Source: Cerasicoccus sp. TK19100 (GTDB taxonomy: Bacteria; Verrucomicrobiota; Verrucomicrobiia; Opitutales; Cerasicoccaceae). From it: a DNA stretch of 64,000 nt. Positions 20,167-29,050 of this stretch are shown here, one piece after another. Below the pieces are notes generated by a model. The model was given only the letters and a program-made list of their open reading frames with translations, made no database searches and was not told the origin of the DNA. The DNA lies in contig NZ_JAPWDU010000001.1 of NCBI RefSeq assembly GCF_027257155.1, positions 310,001-374,000 on the forward strand. The letters run 5' to 3'. The stretch's first letter is position 1, and each line of letters opens with the position of its first letter. The position numbers and the translations under genes are program-made.

Positions 20167-20291
20167 CGGAGGTATGTGTATTAGACTATAAGTGTAATCT
20201 GGAGCATGTCCATGCTTCATCTCTATTCTCGCTTAGATATCACTAACATACTGTTTGCTTTACCGGGCACCATCAACAGGTTGGTTGCTGA

Positions 20292-21377
20292 ATGAATTTG
20301 CTGCGCCTGCACGCTGAGAATTTCCGCAACATTCCTCTGGCCGCTGTCGGGCTGGAGGCGGACAGCGTATTCCTGCTCGGGGCCAATGGGCAGGGTAAAA
20401 GCAACTTGCTGGAGGCCGCAGGCCTGGTGACGGCGGCGCGGTCGTTTCGCACCACGGAGACGCGGCCACTCATTCGGCAAAACCAACCGCAGGGGCGCGT
20501 CTTTTTTAAAGTCCGGCACGAGCACCGTGGCGAAACGGAGATCACGCTGACGCTCGCCAGCGGTGCCAAGCAGATCGAAGTCGACGGCGAGAAAATTACC
20601 CGGCTGGCGGACTTTATCGGGCAATTTCCCACGGTCGTTTTTTCGGCGGAGGATATTCAGCTACTGCGCGGTTCGCCGGGCCTGCGTCGCCGCGCGCTCG
20701 ACCTCACCCTGGCCGCGACTGACCCAGATTATTTCAAGGCGCTCTCGCGCTACACGCGGGCGCTGCGCGATCGCAATAAATTGCTCAAAGACGAGGCGCC
20801 GACCGCTTCGCGGCGTCCGTTTGAGCGCTTGCTGGCCGAAGAAGCGGTCAAGTTGATTGCGGCGAGAAGCCAAGGGGTGAAGCAGTTGTCGGCGTCGCTG
20901 GTCGAGTGTTACTCGGAGCTTTGCGGGGTAGATGAGTCACCAGCCCTGCAATACAAGGTCGATTGCCAGGCAGCGACCACGGAGGATTTTTTGAAAACAC
21001 TGGAGCAGCAGCAGCGCCGCGACGAGGCCATGGGCTCCACACAAAAGGGGCCGCACCGTGATGATCTGGCTTTTAAGCTGAAAGGCCGTTCGGCGCGGGA
21101 TTTTGCGTCCGACGGGCAGCAGCGCGGTCTTGTGGTAGCACTTCGGTTGGCGCAGCTGCGTTACTTTCAGTCACGGACGGGCTTGGCTCCGGTGGTGCTG
21201 GCGGACGACGTGTTAGGCGAACTGGACCCCGTAAGGCGCGCAGGCTTTTGGCGCGCGGTGGGGCCAGATTTGCAGGTCATCGCCACCGGCACCGAGCCGC
21301 CCGTCGGCGATGCGCGGCAATGGAAAATCATTCACGTCGAAGGCGGCGCTTTCGACGAAGCAAAGGGGGAGGCCTAG
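20292..21377 (+). CDS. recF: DNA replication and repair protein RecF
   Basis: 361 residues. The SMC-like ATPase start LLRLHAENFRNI is followed by Walker A GANGQGKS (residues 30-37), the QLLRGSPGLRRRALDL segment, STQKGPHRDDLAFKL, the signature-like SDGQQRGLVVALRLAQL, and Walker B PVVLADDVLGELD. RecF helps load RecA at gapped DNA. It is not beside dnaA, dnaN or gyrB here, so this is not an obvious origin region. The stop codon overlaps the GTG start of the next gene (TAGTG). Confidence 0.93.
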   Translation: MNLLRLHAENFRNIPLAAVGLEADSVFLLGANGQGKSNLLEAAGLVTAARSFRTTETRPLIRQNQPQGRVFFKVRHEHRGETEITLTLASGAKQIEVDGEKITRLADFIGQFPTVVFSAEDIQLLRGSPGLRRRALDLTLAATDPDYFKALSRYTRALRDRNKLLKDEAPTASRRPFERLLAEEAVKLIAARSQGVKQLSASLVECYSELCGVDESPALQYKVDCQAATTEDFLKTLEQQQRRDEAMGSTQKGPHRDDLAFKLKGRSARDFASDGQQRGLVVALRLAQLRYFQSRTGLAPVVLADDVLGELDPVRRAGFWRAVGPDLQVIATGTEPPVGDARQWKIIHVEGGAFDEAKGEA

Positions 21378-22135
21378 TGGAGTTTCTCGGCATCGGCTGG
21401 CAGGATTGGTTGTTTGCAGCCTTGGGAGCGGCCTTAATAGGTCTGTCTAAGGGCGGGCTTCCGGGCGCGGGCAACGTCAGTATTTGGATTTTTGCGGAGG
21501 TCTTTGGGGCCAAGGAATCGGTGGGCTACCTGCTGCCGGTGTTGGTCTGCGGTGACACGGTGGCGATCATCATCTACCGCCGTAATGCGGACTGGGGGCA
21601 CGTTTGGCGGCTATTCCCACCGATGGCAATTGGTGTGTTGGCCGGATGGCTGCTGTTTCACCAGATTCCGGCGCAGGAGTTTCGCGTCGTCATGGGGTGC
21701 CTGCTACTGATGATGACCGCGCTGCACTTTGGCCGCAAGTGGATGCTGCGCAAACAACAGGCCGGTGAGGACAAGGTGCCACACGCCAAGTGGTTCATCT
21801 GGAGCACGGGCGTGGGCGGTGGCTTGGCCACAATGCTCGCCAATGCCGCGGGCCCGGTGGCGGCGTTTTACCTGATGGCGGTGCGGCTGCCGAAGTTTGC
21901 CTTTATCGGGACCTCTGCCTGGCTGTTTTTCATGATCAACCTGTTCAAGATGCCCTTTCAGGCGCAACTGGGCACGGTGAATGTCACCTCGATCCCGATT
22001 AGTCTGACGCTGGGCGTGGTCGCGGCACTGGCCTGCTTGGTGGCTCCAAGGATCGTGAAGTATATTCCGCAAAGGCAATTTGAGTGGTTGGTCTGGGCGG
22101 TAATCGTCTTTGCCGGGGTGCGATTAATATTTTAA
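21377..22135 (+). CDS. TSUP (TauE/SafE) family anion transporter
   Basis: 252 residues with about eight hydrophobic segments. The GTG at 21377 shares its G with the recF stop codon (TAGTG) and gives VEFLGIGWQDW as the N-terminus; the longer open frame from 21248 would run inside recF and encodes an Arg-rich tail that is not membrane-like. Family motifs are GLSKGGLPGAGNVSI in the first repeat and LANAAGPVAAFYLM in the second. TSUP proteins export or import sulfite, sulfoacetate or other small anions. The overlap suggests translational coupling to recF. Confidence 0.85.
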   Translation: MEFLGIGWQDWLFAALGAALIGLSKGGLPGAGNVSIWIFAEVFGAKESVGYLLPVLVCGDTVAIIIYRRNADWGHVWRLFPPMAIGVLAGWLLFHQIPAQEFRVVMGCLLLMMTALHFGRKWMLRKQQAGEDKVPHAKWFIWSTGVGGGLATMLANAAGPVAAFYLMAVRLPKFAFIGTSAWLFFMINLFKMPFQAQLGTVNVTSIPISLTLGVVAALACLVAPRIVKYIPQRQFEWLVWAVIVFAGVRLIF

Positions 22136-22153
22136 AAATCTTTCGATCCATGC

Positions 22154-22181
22154 TTGACGAGCCTCTGCTCAGATGTAGTTT
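22154..22181 (+). promoter_or_regulatory. Candidate promoter of tRNA-Gln
   Basis: TTGACG (22154-22159) and TAGTTT (22176-22181) are separated by 16 bp, and the mature tRNA begins 15 bp further on. The -35 match is good and the -10 match moderate. Confidence 0.45.
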
Positions 22182-22195
22182 ACAGCGCTTACGTT

Positions 22196-22269
22196 AGGCC
22201 CATGGTGTAATGGTAGCACAGAGGTTTTTGGTACCTTTAGTTGGGGTTCGAGTCCCTGTGGGCCTGCCA
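22196..22269 (+). tRNA. tRNA-Gln (anticodon UUG)
   Basis: A complete cloverleaf of 74 nt including an encoded CCA. The acceptor is AGGCCCA (22196-22202) paired with TGGGCCT, followed by discriminator G, as expected for glutamine. The D arm is GTGT/GCAC. The anticodon stem GAGGT/ACCTT encloses loop TTTTGGT with anticodon TTG. The T arm has loop TTCGAGT. It is followed directly by a row of hairpins. Confidence 0.95.
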
Positions 22270-22597
22270 TAAAAGCAAAGCTTTTAAAAACGAGATGCGG
22301 TGCATCTCACGCGGTTAAGTAACCGCACGTCCGCCAAAGGGACGAGAAACCCCAAGGGGTTTGACGAAGCGGAAGAGCGATCATGGGCCGATAGGTGTGC
22401 ATAATGAGTCTCTCAGAGTTTACCTATAAGCTTGTACTCAAAACTTGGATCTGTATTAAGTAAATGATTGTGCATGAAGCTTTGCGCCTAATATGTGCAC
22501 TATTTTCTTTTATATTCCAGATTAGTCATACATAGTAATCAAGTATATGAATATAGGGTTGGGGTTGTTTTATTTTCAGCAATGGTATGTTCGCAAA
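22270..22597 (+). other. Gene-free gap after tRNA-Gln beginning with five consecutive hairpins
   Basis: Five small hairpins follow the tRNA head to tail: 22271-22285 (AAAAGC/GCTTTT), 22292-22308 (GAGATGC/GCATCTC), 22311-22326 (GCGGTTA/TAACCGC), 22328-22344 (CGTCC/GGACG) and 22347-22362 (AAACCCC/GGGGTTT). All stems are perfect, 5-7 bp with short loops. The first could terminate the tRNA transcript. After 22390 the sequence becomes AT-rich with no gene until the sulfatase. One frame of the first part reads KAKLLKTRCGASHAVK before a stop, so a decayed coding end is possible. Confidence 0.7.
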
Positions 22598-24706
22598 ATG
22601 ATATGCGCTTTTCTTTTGCTGTTCTTCGCTGCGGGTAGCCTTTTGGCTGATGCTCGACCGAATTTTGTCATATTCCTAAGTGATGACCAGTTGGAGTATG
22701 AATATGGTTTTTTGAATCCAGAAATCGTGGCAACGCCAGCGATAGACAGATTAAGGGCTGAGGGCGTATATTTTGAGAACTTTTATTTGAATGCCTCTGT
22801 CTGTTCAAGCAGTCGATATAGTATCTATTCCGGGAATTATCCTAATCGCGGCATTTTTGGCAGTAACACTATCCATCGCTACAATCAGCGTCGATTGGCG
22901 TTCGCAAGTTTGATTCAGAAAGGTTCACCTTCAGTGGGGGCCGTGCTTCAGGCCGCTGGCTATCGCACTGGTTTCGTTGGAAAATCGGATGGCTACGCTC
23001 GCAATGGTTCATATCGATTGACTTCAACGGCTGACCGCAGAGATCCTCTATTACAAGCGGATTTAGCTCACGATCAGGTAGTGCTACAAGATGCAATCAA
23101 AGCGCATGGTTATGACTTTGCCGCTGCTCTTTATCGGGGGAATGTCATTAGCGGGAGCCCACATAATATGGAATGGGTTACGAGTGCGGCGCTTGATTTT
23201 TTGAATGAACCCGGGGATGAACCTTTCTTTCTGGCGATCAATTCAACCTTGGTCCACAGTCCATTTGGTTTGGTGAACCATCTATCTGGCGATCCGAGTA
23301 ATACCGATGGTGGATTGTTGAGTGATTCAGCTGTAAATTACATTGCCGCTAGCATGACTCCACGAACTGAAATCAAAGAGAGTTATGAACAGCTTGGCCT
23401 CTCGGATGCTCATCTTCCCCTGTATTGGATGGATGACGCAGTCCGCGCAGTATATGATCACTTGGATGAATTGGGAAAGTTAGATAATACCTATTTCATC
23501 TTTCTTACGGATAATGGCGGGGCTTTACCGCAGGATGGGAAAGGCGATATCTACGAAGAAGGTATGCACGTGCCTCTTATAATCAGAGGGCCGGGAATCC
23601 CTGCTGGAGCGACTTCTGGTGCACTCTTATCGGCTGTCGATATATCCGCGACCATCTATGATCTTGCAGAAGTTGATACTGCGGATTGGCCTATCATTGA
23701 TGGTATCTCGTTTCGCAATAGCCTTGATGGCGTAACACCCGCGAGATCATGGGTTTTTATGGAAATGGGCGTCACGCGCGCTCTAGTGTCTGCTGATAGG
23801 TATAAATACATACATTTTGCGATTACTTATGATATTCTAGAGCAGAATGCAGATGGTGTGATTGATCCGCACGCCGCATTGCCCCATGACCCAACTAAGC
23901 CAGATATTGCTTTTTATACTCACTTTGGTGCTCAAACTGCATTTGCACCGACCCTTTCCTCATGGGGGGGAGCGTGGATAAACCATCCGCATTACTTTGA
24001 TCGTGAGCAGCTCTATGACCTGGCTTACGATGAGGCGGAAACCATTAATTTGATCGGTACATATCCTGAATTAGATCAACAGTTTCGCCTAATCCTAGCC
24101 GAGCTTTCCGATTCATTGGAAGGTACCTATCCGGGCTTTAAATATGAGTTGGAGATAAATGATCAGGGGCAGGTTGTCGGCGGTCCCATTCCGAGCGGTG
24201 GAATTCCAGCCCAATGGCCCGCGTTATTTGAGCTAGCGGCAGGTTCTGCATATCCTGCTTCAGAGACCGTGATTTCCGGGGGGGATGTTAACGCTGAATA
24301 TAAAGTCTCGGCAGATCTTCAGGATCGAGGTCTAGTTGTTGGAATGAGTGATGGGAAACTGGTATTGCTACCGAACTACCATCTTTGGCTAAAATCTGGT
24401 GGTCTCATTCCTGACGAAGTTGGAGATGATTTGCTGATTCAGTATGCAACCAATGAGGCATTCAATCTATCAGCCACGGGCATTGCTATTATTTCCGATG
24501 CCGATACTCCTCTTCATCTGAAATATCGAGCTCTTAGGCCCGAGCTCAATTATGTGCTTGAGTATTCTAGCGAGCTTGATGGGGATTGGATGGAAGTTAA
24601 TGCAGGAGACATTTTCGACGAGGGTAATATGAAACGTATGTTGCTTGGTAGTGACGTAGGAAAAATCCCCAGCTTTTACCGTCTAAGTGTAGATAGACGC
24701 TTCTAA
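22598..24706 (+). CDS. Exported sulfatase (alkaline phosphatase superfamily), AT-rich
   Basis: About 702 residues from the ATG at 22598, which gives a signal peptide (MICAFLLLFFAAGSLLA-DARPN); an ATG at 22547 would add 17 residues. The metal-binding FLSDDQ near the N-terminus and the formylglycine motif CSSSR (in NASVCSSSRYSIYSGNYPNR) mark it as a type I sulfatase. FLTDNGG supplies the second metal-site pair. The catalytic domain ends near residue 530; the rest is a beta-rich tail ending in FYRLSV, like the C-terminal modules of verrucomicrobial exoproteins. It needs a formylglycine-generating enzyme, not seen here. Its base composition and codon use are visibly more AT-rich than neighbouring genes, and it lies behind a tRNA, suggesting acquisition. 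Confidence 0.85.
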   Translation: MICAFLLLFFAAGSLLADARPNFVIFLSDDQLEYEYGFLNPEIVATPAIDRLRAEGVYFENFYLNASVCSSSRYSIYSGNYPNRGIFGSNTIHRYNQRRLAFASLIQKGSPSVGAVLQAAGYRTGFVGKSDGYARNGSYRLTSTADRRDPLLQADLAHDQVVLQDAIKAHGYDFAAALYRGNVISGSPHNMEWVTSAALDFLNEPGDEPFFLAINSTLVHSPFGLVNHLSGDPSNTDGGLLSDSAVNYIAASMTPRTEIKESYEQLGLSDAHLPLYWMDDAVRAVYDHLDELGKLDNTYFIFLTDNGGALPQDGKGDIYEEGMHVPLIIRGPGIPAGATSGALLSAVDISATIYDLAEVDTADWPIIDGISFRNSLDGVTPARSWVFMEMGVTRALVSADRYKYIHFAITYDILEQNADGVIDPHAALPHDPTKPDIAFYTHFGAQTAFAPTLSSWGGAWINHPHYFDREQLYDLAYDEAETINLIGTYPELDQQFRLILAELSDSLEGTYPGFKYELEINDQGQVVGGPIPSGGIPAQWPALFELAAGSAYPASETVISGGDVNAEYKVSADLQDRGLVVGMSDGKLVLLPNYHLWLKSGGLIPDEVGDDLLIQYATNEAFNLSATGIAIISDADTPLHLKYRALRPELNYVLEYSSELDGDWMEVNAGDIFDEGNMKRMLLGSDVGKIPSFYRLSVDRRF

Positions 24707-24750
24707 TAAAAGATCTGTTTAGAGTTTTTCTGATCGCCAGCCTTGCCCAG

Positions 24751-25680
24751 CTAAGCCGTCAGCACGGTCAGAATCGCTTTTTGCACGTGGAGGCGGTTTT
24801 CGGCTTCGTCAAAAACAATGGAGGCCGGGCTGTTGTAAACGTCTTCGCTGACTTCCTCGCCCAGGTGTGCGGGGAGGCAGTGCATGAAGAGCGCGTCCGG
24901 CTTGGCGGCGGCCATTACATCGGCATTGACTTGATAGGGTTGGAGGAGCTTCAGGCGTGATTCCTTTTCCTCTTCGGCCCCCATGCTGACCCACACGTCG
25001 GTGTAAACCACGTCAGCATCTTTCGCTGCCTTGAGCGGGTCCGTGGTGAACTGGTCCGTGAGCGGCTTGCCTTGTGATGCAAGGTCGTCGATGACGGCTT
25101 GCCCTGGCGCGAGTTCTTGCGGTCCGCCCAGTGCGATGTCGATGCCCAGGTGTGCGCCAGCGAGAAGCCAGGAGTTGGCCATGTTGCAATTGGTGTCGCC
25201 GAGGAAGGCGATCTTGCGGCCTTGGACGCTGGCCAGGTAGTTGTCGCCGTCAGCGTATTTTTCCGCCGCGGTAAAGATGTCCGTAAGGATCTGGCACGGG
25301 TGCGAATAGTCGGAGAGGGCGTTGATGATCGGCATCGTGCCGTGCTCGGCAAATTGCTCGAGCAGCTCGTGCTCGTAGCACCGGATCACCATGCCGTGCA
25401 GGTAGCGCGAAAGCACCTTGGCGGTGTCGGCCACGGATTCGCCGCGCGAGATCTGCGTATTGCTCGCGCTGAGGATCAGCGGGTGCGCGCCGAGTTCATG
25501 CAAACCGACCTCGAACGACACACGCGTCCGCGTGCTATTCTTATAAAAGAGCATGCCCCAGCTTTGCCCAGCGAGGGTCTTGGGGGTGGCGGCGCGCTCG
25601 CGCTTGTATTGGGCAGCCAGCTTAAAGACCTCGTTAATTTCATCGTTGGTGAGGTCGGTGACTTTCAGGAAATGCTTCAT
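24751..25680 (-). CDS. argF: Ornithine carbamoyltransferase
   Basis: 309 residues. It condenses ornithine with carbamoyl phosphate to citrulline. The carbamoyl-phosphate site is STRTR (residues 49-53), with HPCQ (127-130) and the ornithine-binding, catalytic HCLP (267-270), the classic OTC signature. It is the last gene of the argC-J-B-D-F operon, 4 bp after argD. Confidence 0.95.
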   Translation of the reverse strand: MKHFLKVTDLTNDEINEVFKLAAQYKRERAATPKTLAGQSWGMLFYKNSTRTRVSFEVGLHELGAHPLILSASNTQISRGESVADTAKVLSRYLHGMVIRCYEHELLEQFAEHGTMPIINALSDYSHPCQILTDIFTAAEKYADGDNYLASVQGRKIAFLGDTNCNMANSWLLAGAHLGIDIALGGPQELAPGQAVIDDLASQGKPLTDQFTTDPLKAAKDADVVYTDVWVSMGAEEEKESRLKLLQPYQVNADVMAAAKPDALFMHCLPAHLGEEVSEDVYNSPASIVFDEAENRLHVQKAILTVLTA

Positions 25681-25684
25681 CGTT

Positions 25685-26881
25685 TTACAGCTCGGAGAAT
25701 ACTTTGAACAGGATATCGGTCGCGGCCTGGAGGTCTTCCTCGGACGCGATCAGGGGAGGTAATAAACGTAGCACATTGCCGCCGGCGGGGATGGCCACAA
25801 GGCCCGCTTCCCGCAGCTTCACGACAATGGGCCGCGGATCGGTTTTCAGTGCGAGACCGACCATGTAACCCCGGCCCCGGACTTCGTCCACGAGGTTCGG
25901 GTAAGACCGGATCAGCGTCTGCAGCCGGGCAATCCAAGGCTCGGAATTTTTCTTAACATTGCTGAGCAGGTCTTCGTCTTCGATGACGTCGAGCGTGGCC
26001 AGTGCCGCCGTGCAGGCTAGGGGGCCGCCGCCAAAGGTCGTGCCGTGCGAGCCCGGCGTAAACAGCCCGGCATGCGCCTCGGCAATCCAGACTGCACCCA
26101 TGGGGAAGCCGCCGCCAAGGCCCTTGGCCATGCCGATGGCGTCCGGTTGGATACCCGCTTCTTCAAAGGCAAAGAACGTGCCCGTCCGCGCGATGCCGCA
26201 TTGGACTTCGTCAATCAGCAGGAGCAGATTGTTGTCGTCGCACAGTTTACGCAGGCCCTGGAGGAACTCCGGTGTGCACGGTTGGATGCCGCCTTCGCCC
26301 TGGATGGACTCGACCATGATGGCCGCGGTCTGATCATCGATCTTGTCTGCAAAGCTGTTCAAGTCGTTGAGCTTGCCGTGGGCAAAGCCGTCGAGCATCG
26401 GACGGAAGCCGCCTTGAATTTTCTCCTGAGGAGTCGCTGCCATGCCGCCAAAGGTCCGGCCGTGAAAGGCGTTCTCAGCGGTGATTACTTTGTAACGCAA
26501 AGCTTCCTGGCCGTCGGACAGCTTCCGGCCATGGAGGCGCGCGAGCTTGAGCAGGGCCTCGTTGGCTTCGGCACCGCTATTGCAGAAAAAGGCTTTGCCC
26601 GGGCCGGCTTTTTTCACGAGGCGCTCGGCGAGGAGGCCCTGTGATTCGTGCGCATACAGGTTGCTGATGTGCGCGAGCTGGGCGGTCTGCTTTTGCACGG
26701 CGTCTACCCAATGCGGGTGGCAATGGCCGATGTTGGTCACGGCGATACCGGAGCCAAAGTCGAGCAGGCGGCGGTTGGAATCGTCATACACATAGACGCC
26801 TTCACCCCGCACAAAGGTGGTGCTGGGCGGGCCGTAATTACCAAGAACGTATTGTTCGTAAAGTGAAGTTGCTGTGGTCAT
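25685..26881 (-). CDS. argD: Acetylornithine aminotransferase
   Basis: 398 residues, a class III PLP aminotransferase that converts N-acetylglutamate semialdehyde to N-acetylornithine. The PLP lysine is K253 in GMAKGLGGGFPMG; the LLIDEVQCGIARTG segment has the pyridine-ring Asp, and NSGAEANEAL binds the phosphate. It lies 10 bp after argB and 4 bp before argF in the arginine operon, which favours ArgD over the related GabT and OAT enzymes. Confidence 0.94.
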   Translation of the reverse strand: MTTATSLYEQYVLGNYGPPSTTFVRGEGVYVYDDSNRRLLDFGSGIAVTNIGHCHPHWVDAVQKQTAQLAHISNLYAHESQGLLAERLVKKAGPGKAFFCNSGAEANEALLKLARLHGRKLSDGQEALRYKVITAENAFHGRTFGGMAATPQEKIQGGFRPMLDGFAHGKLNDLNSFADKIDDQTAAIMVESIQGEGGIQPCTPEFLQGLRKLCDDNNLLLLIDEVQCGIARTGTFFAFEEAGIQPDAIGMAKGLGGGFPMGAVWIAEAHAGLFTPGSHGTTFGGGPLACTAALATLDVIEDEDLLSNVKKNSEPWIARLQTLIRSYPNLVDEVRGRGYMVGLALKTDPRPIVVKLREAGLVAIPAGGNVLRLLPPLIASEEDLQAATDILFKVFSEL

Positions 26882-26891
26882 CGGGGTGAGA

Positions 26892-27803
26892 TTAACGATT
26901 CACGATTTCGGTGCCGATGCCCCGATCCGTGAAGATTTCCAAAAGAATGCTGTGTGGTTGCCGGCCATCGACGAAGTGGACGCGATGGACGCCGTTGTGG
27001 AGCGCGTTGACTGCGCTGTCGACCTTGGGGATCATGCCCTTGCCAATGGTGCCGTTGGTCTTGAGGCCGGCGACTTCGTCCACGTGGAGCGTGGAGATGA
27101 GCGAACTTGGGTCGTTGGGATCGCTGAGCAGGCCGGGCACGTCGGACATGTAAACCAATCGTCGGGCGCGCAGGGCTCCGGCGACGGCGGCGGCGGCCAC
27201 GTCGGCATTGGTGTTGTGGGGCTGGTCGCTGTCGTCAACAGCAACGGGCGAAATAATCGGCGTGTAGCCGTCGGTCAGGGCCTTCTTGATGAGCTTGGCC
27301 TTCACGAACTTAATGGAGCCCACGAAGCCGAGGTCGATATCGTTGCCATCGGCGTCCTGGGAGAGCATCTTTTCGCAGTTGAAAACGGAGTTGCCGGGGA
27401 TGCCCAGCGGGCGTCCGTTCTTTTGCTGAATGAGCTCGCAAATGTCGAGGTTGACCTGGCCGTTGAGCACCTTGTCGACGATTTTCACCGCCTCGGCATC
27501 GGTTACGCGCAGGCCGTTCTTGAAGATCGGTTCGAGGCCGGCTTCTTCCATGCCGCGGGTGATGGCCTTGCCGCCACCATGGACGACGACCACCTTGATC
27601 CCGACAGCGGCGAGGAACACGATGTCCGTGGCGACCCGCATGCGGGTGTCCGGATCGGGGTCATCCATGAAGCTGCCGCCGTATTTCACGACGAAGATCG
27701 AGCCGCGGAAGCGCTGAATATAGGGGAGCGCTTCCAACAAGACCTGGGCCTTGGTGGTGATGTCGATTTCGTCGATGGTGGGTGTTGCAGGTTGGGCAGC
27801 CAT
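26892..27803 (-). CDS. argB: Acetylglutamate kinase
   Basis: 303 residues. It phosphorylates N-acetylglutamate, usually the committed and arginine-controlled step. Family motifs seen are [22 protein letters not shown] and the C-terminal [20 protein letters not shown]. The N-terminal extension of about 20 residues before the first strand ([15 protein letters not shown]) is the helix found in arginine-inhibited, hexameric ArgB proteins, so feedback inhibition is likely. It starts 9 bp after argJ. Confidence 0.94.
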   Translation of the reverse strand: MAAQPATPTIDEIDITTKAQVLLEALPYIQRFRGSIFVVKYGGSFMDDPDPDTRMRVATDIVFLAAVGIKVVVVHGGGKAITRGMEEAGLEPIFKNGLRVTDAEAVKIVDKVLNGQVNLDICELIQQKNGRPLGIPGNSVFNCEKMLSQDADGNDIDLGFVGSIKFVKAKLIKKALTDGYTPIISPVAVDDSDQPHNTNADVAAAAVAGALRARRLVYMSDVPGLLSDPNDPSSLISTLHVDEVAGLKTNGTIGKGMIPKVDSAVNALHNGVHRVHFVDGRQPHSILLEIFTDRGIGTEIVNR

Positions 27804-27812
27804 GAGGTTCAG

Positions 27813-29042
27813 TTATTCGGATTTGTTAAAGTCAACGTAGCCGGTCGAGAGGTCCGTCGAAAGCAATTCGTAGGCCCCTTCGCCGACATTTAAATTTAGG
27901 GTGATGGAAAATTCTTTTTTGGCGACGATGTCCTTCCACGTTGCGAGATTGTCATCTTGCGGCGTGCCCTGGAGCAGGGCGGGGACGTCGTTGTAAAATA
28001 GGTCGACCTTGGCTTCGACGAGGCCGACCCGGGCGTAGCCCGCGGCGTCCATTAGTCGGCCCCAGTTGGGGTCGCTGCCAAACCAGGAAGTCTTGACCAG
28101 CAACGAGTTGCCAATCGCCCGCGCCACCTTCTCGGCGGCTTGATCGGACGGGGCACCCTTAATGTAAAGCCGGACAAACTTGGTGACCCGCTCGCCGTCG
28201 CCGACGATTTTCTCCGCCAGTTTCCGGCAGACAATGCTCACGGCCTCCTGGAAAAGCTCGAGCAGTTCGGGCTGGTCTTCGGTGACTTCGATGCCGCTCA
28301 CGCCGTTGGCAAAAAGCAGCACCGTGTCATTGGTGCTCATGTCGCCATCGACGGTGATCTGGTTGAAAGACGTTTTATTGGCAGTCGAGAGCACCTGCTG
28401 AAGCAGTGGCTTGGCGACGGCAGCGTCGGTCGTGACAAAGGCAAGCATCGTGGCCATGTTGGGCTCGATCATGCCCGCCCCCTTGCCCATGCCGGACACG
28501 GTGATGGTCTGTCCCTGCCAGTCAAACCGCGTGGTGACGGTCTTCGGCTTGGTGTCGGACGTGAGGATCGCGTAGGCAGCCTTTTCACTTTGCGCCGCAG
28601 AGTCTTCCAGCGCGGAACCCGCTTCAGCAATGCCTTTCCGCAGGTTGGTCATGGGCATCTGCCGACCAATCCGTCCCGTCGAGCAAACGAAGAATGAGCC
28701 CGCTGGCGCGCCGGACGCTTGCTCGGCGAGGGTGACCATTTCCTTGGCGTCGGCCATGCCTTGCGCGCCGGTGCAGGCGTTGGCGTTGCCGCTGTTGGCG
28801 ACGAAACCGTGGATCGGAGCGCCGCTCTTTAAAATCTCCATGTCGAGGACGACGGGTGCCGCCTTGACGTCATTCGTAGTGAAAACACCCGCGGCAGTGC
28901 ACGGCGTTTTGGAATAAACCAGTGCTAGGTCGAGCCGCTCCTTGCCGTTGTTGCGTACGTCGCAGGCGATGCCCGCAGTGCTGAAGCCGGGCGTGTCGCC
29001 GAGGCCAGGGGAGGGGTTGGTAATTTGGATGGCGTCGCTCAT
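27813..29042 (-). CDS. argJ: Glutamate N-acetyltransferase / ornithine acetyltransferase
   Basis: 409 residues from the ATG at 29042; the longer frame back to 29288 lies inside argC and encodes Arg-rich nonsense. ArgJ recycles the acetyl group from acetylornithine to glutamate, making the pathway cyclic. The self-cleavage site is A197-T198 in KGAGMIEPNMATML; the Thr becomes the N-terminal nucleophile of the beta subunit. The SGNANACTG oxyanion region and the C-terminal DFNKSE are present. Its presence explains why no argE is needed in this operon. Confidence 0.95.
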   Translation of the reverse strand: MSDAIQITNPSPGLGDTPGFSTAGIACDVRNNGKERLDLALVYSKTPCTAAGVFTTNDVKAAPVVLDMEILKSGAPIHGFVANSGNANACTGAQGMADAKEMVTLAEQASGAPAGSFFVCSTGRIGRQMPMTNLRKGIAEAGSALEDSAAQSEKAAYAILTSDTKPKTVTTRFDWQGQTITVSGMGKGAGMIEPNMATMLAFVTTDAAVAKPLLQQVLSTANKTSFNQITVDGDMSTNDTVLLFANGVSGIEVTEDQPELLELFQEAVSIVCRKLAEKIVGDGERVTKFVRLYIKGAPSDQAAEKVARAIGNSLLVKTSWFGSDPNWGRLMDAAGYARVGLVEAKVDLFYNDVPALLQGTPQDDNLATWKDIVAKKEFSITLNLNVGEGAYELLSTDLSTGYVDFNKSE

Positions 29043-29050
29043 GGTCGGAT

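Noticed and set aside
21248-21376. N-terminal extension of the TSUP transporter from 21248
   Set aside because: It lies inside recF and encodes an Arg/His-rich stretch; the GTG at 21377 gives the normal family start.
20292-21377. recF as a marker of the replication origin
   Set aside because: dnaA, dnaN, gyrB and DnaA-box clusters are not seen around it.
22196-24750. Integrative element inserted at tRNA-Gln
   Set aside because: No direct repeat of the tRNA 3' end was found near the end of the sulfatase gene and no integrase is present, so only gene acquisition is suggested, not a defined element.
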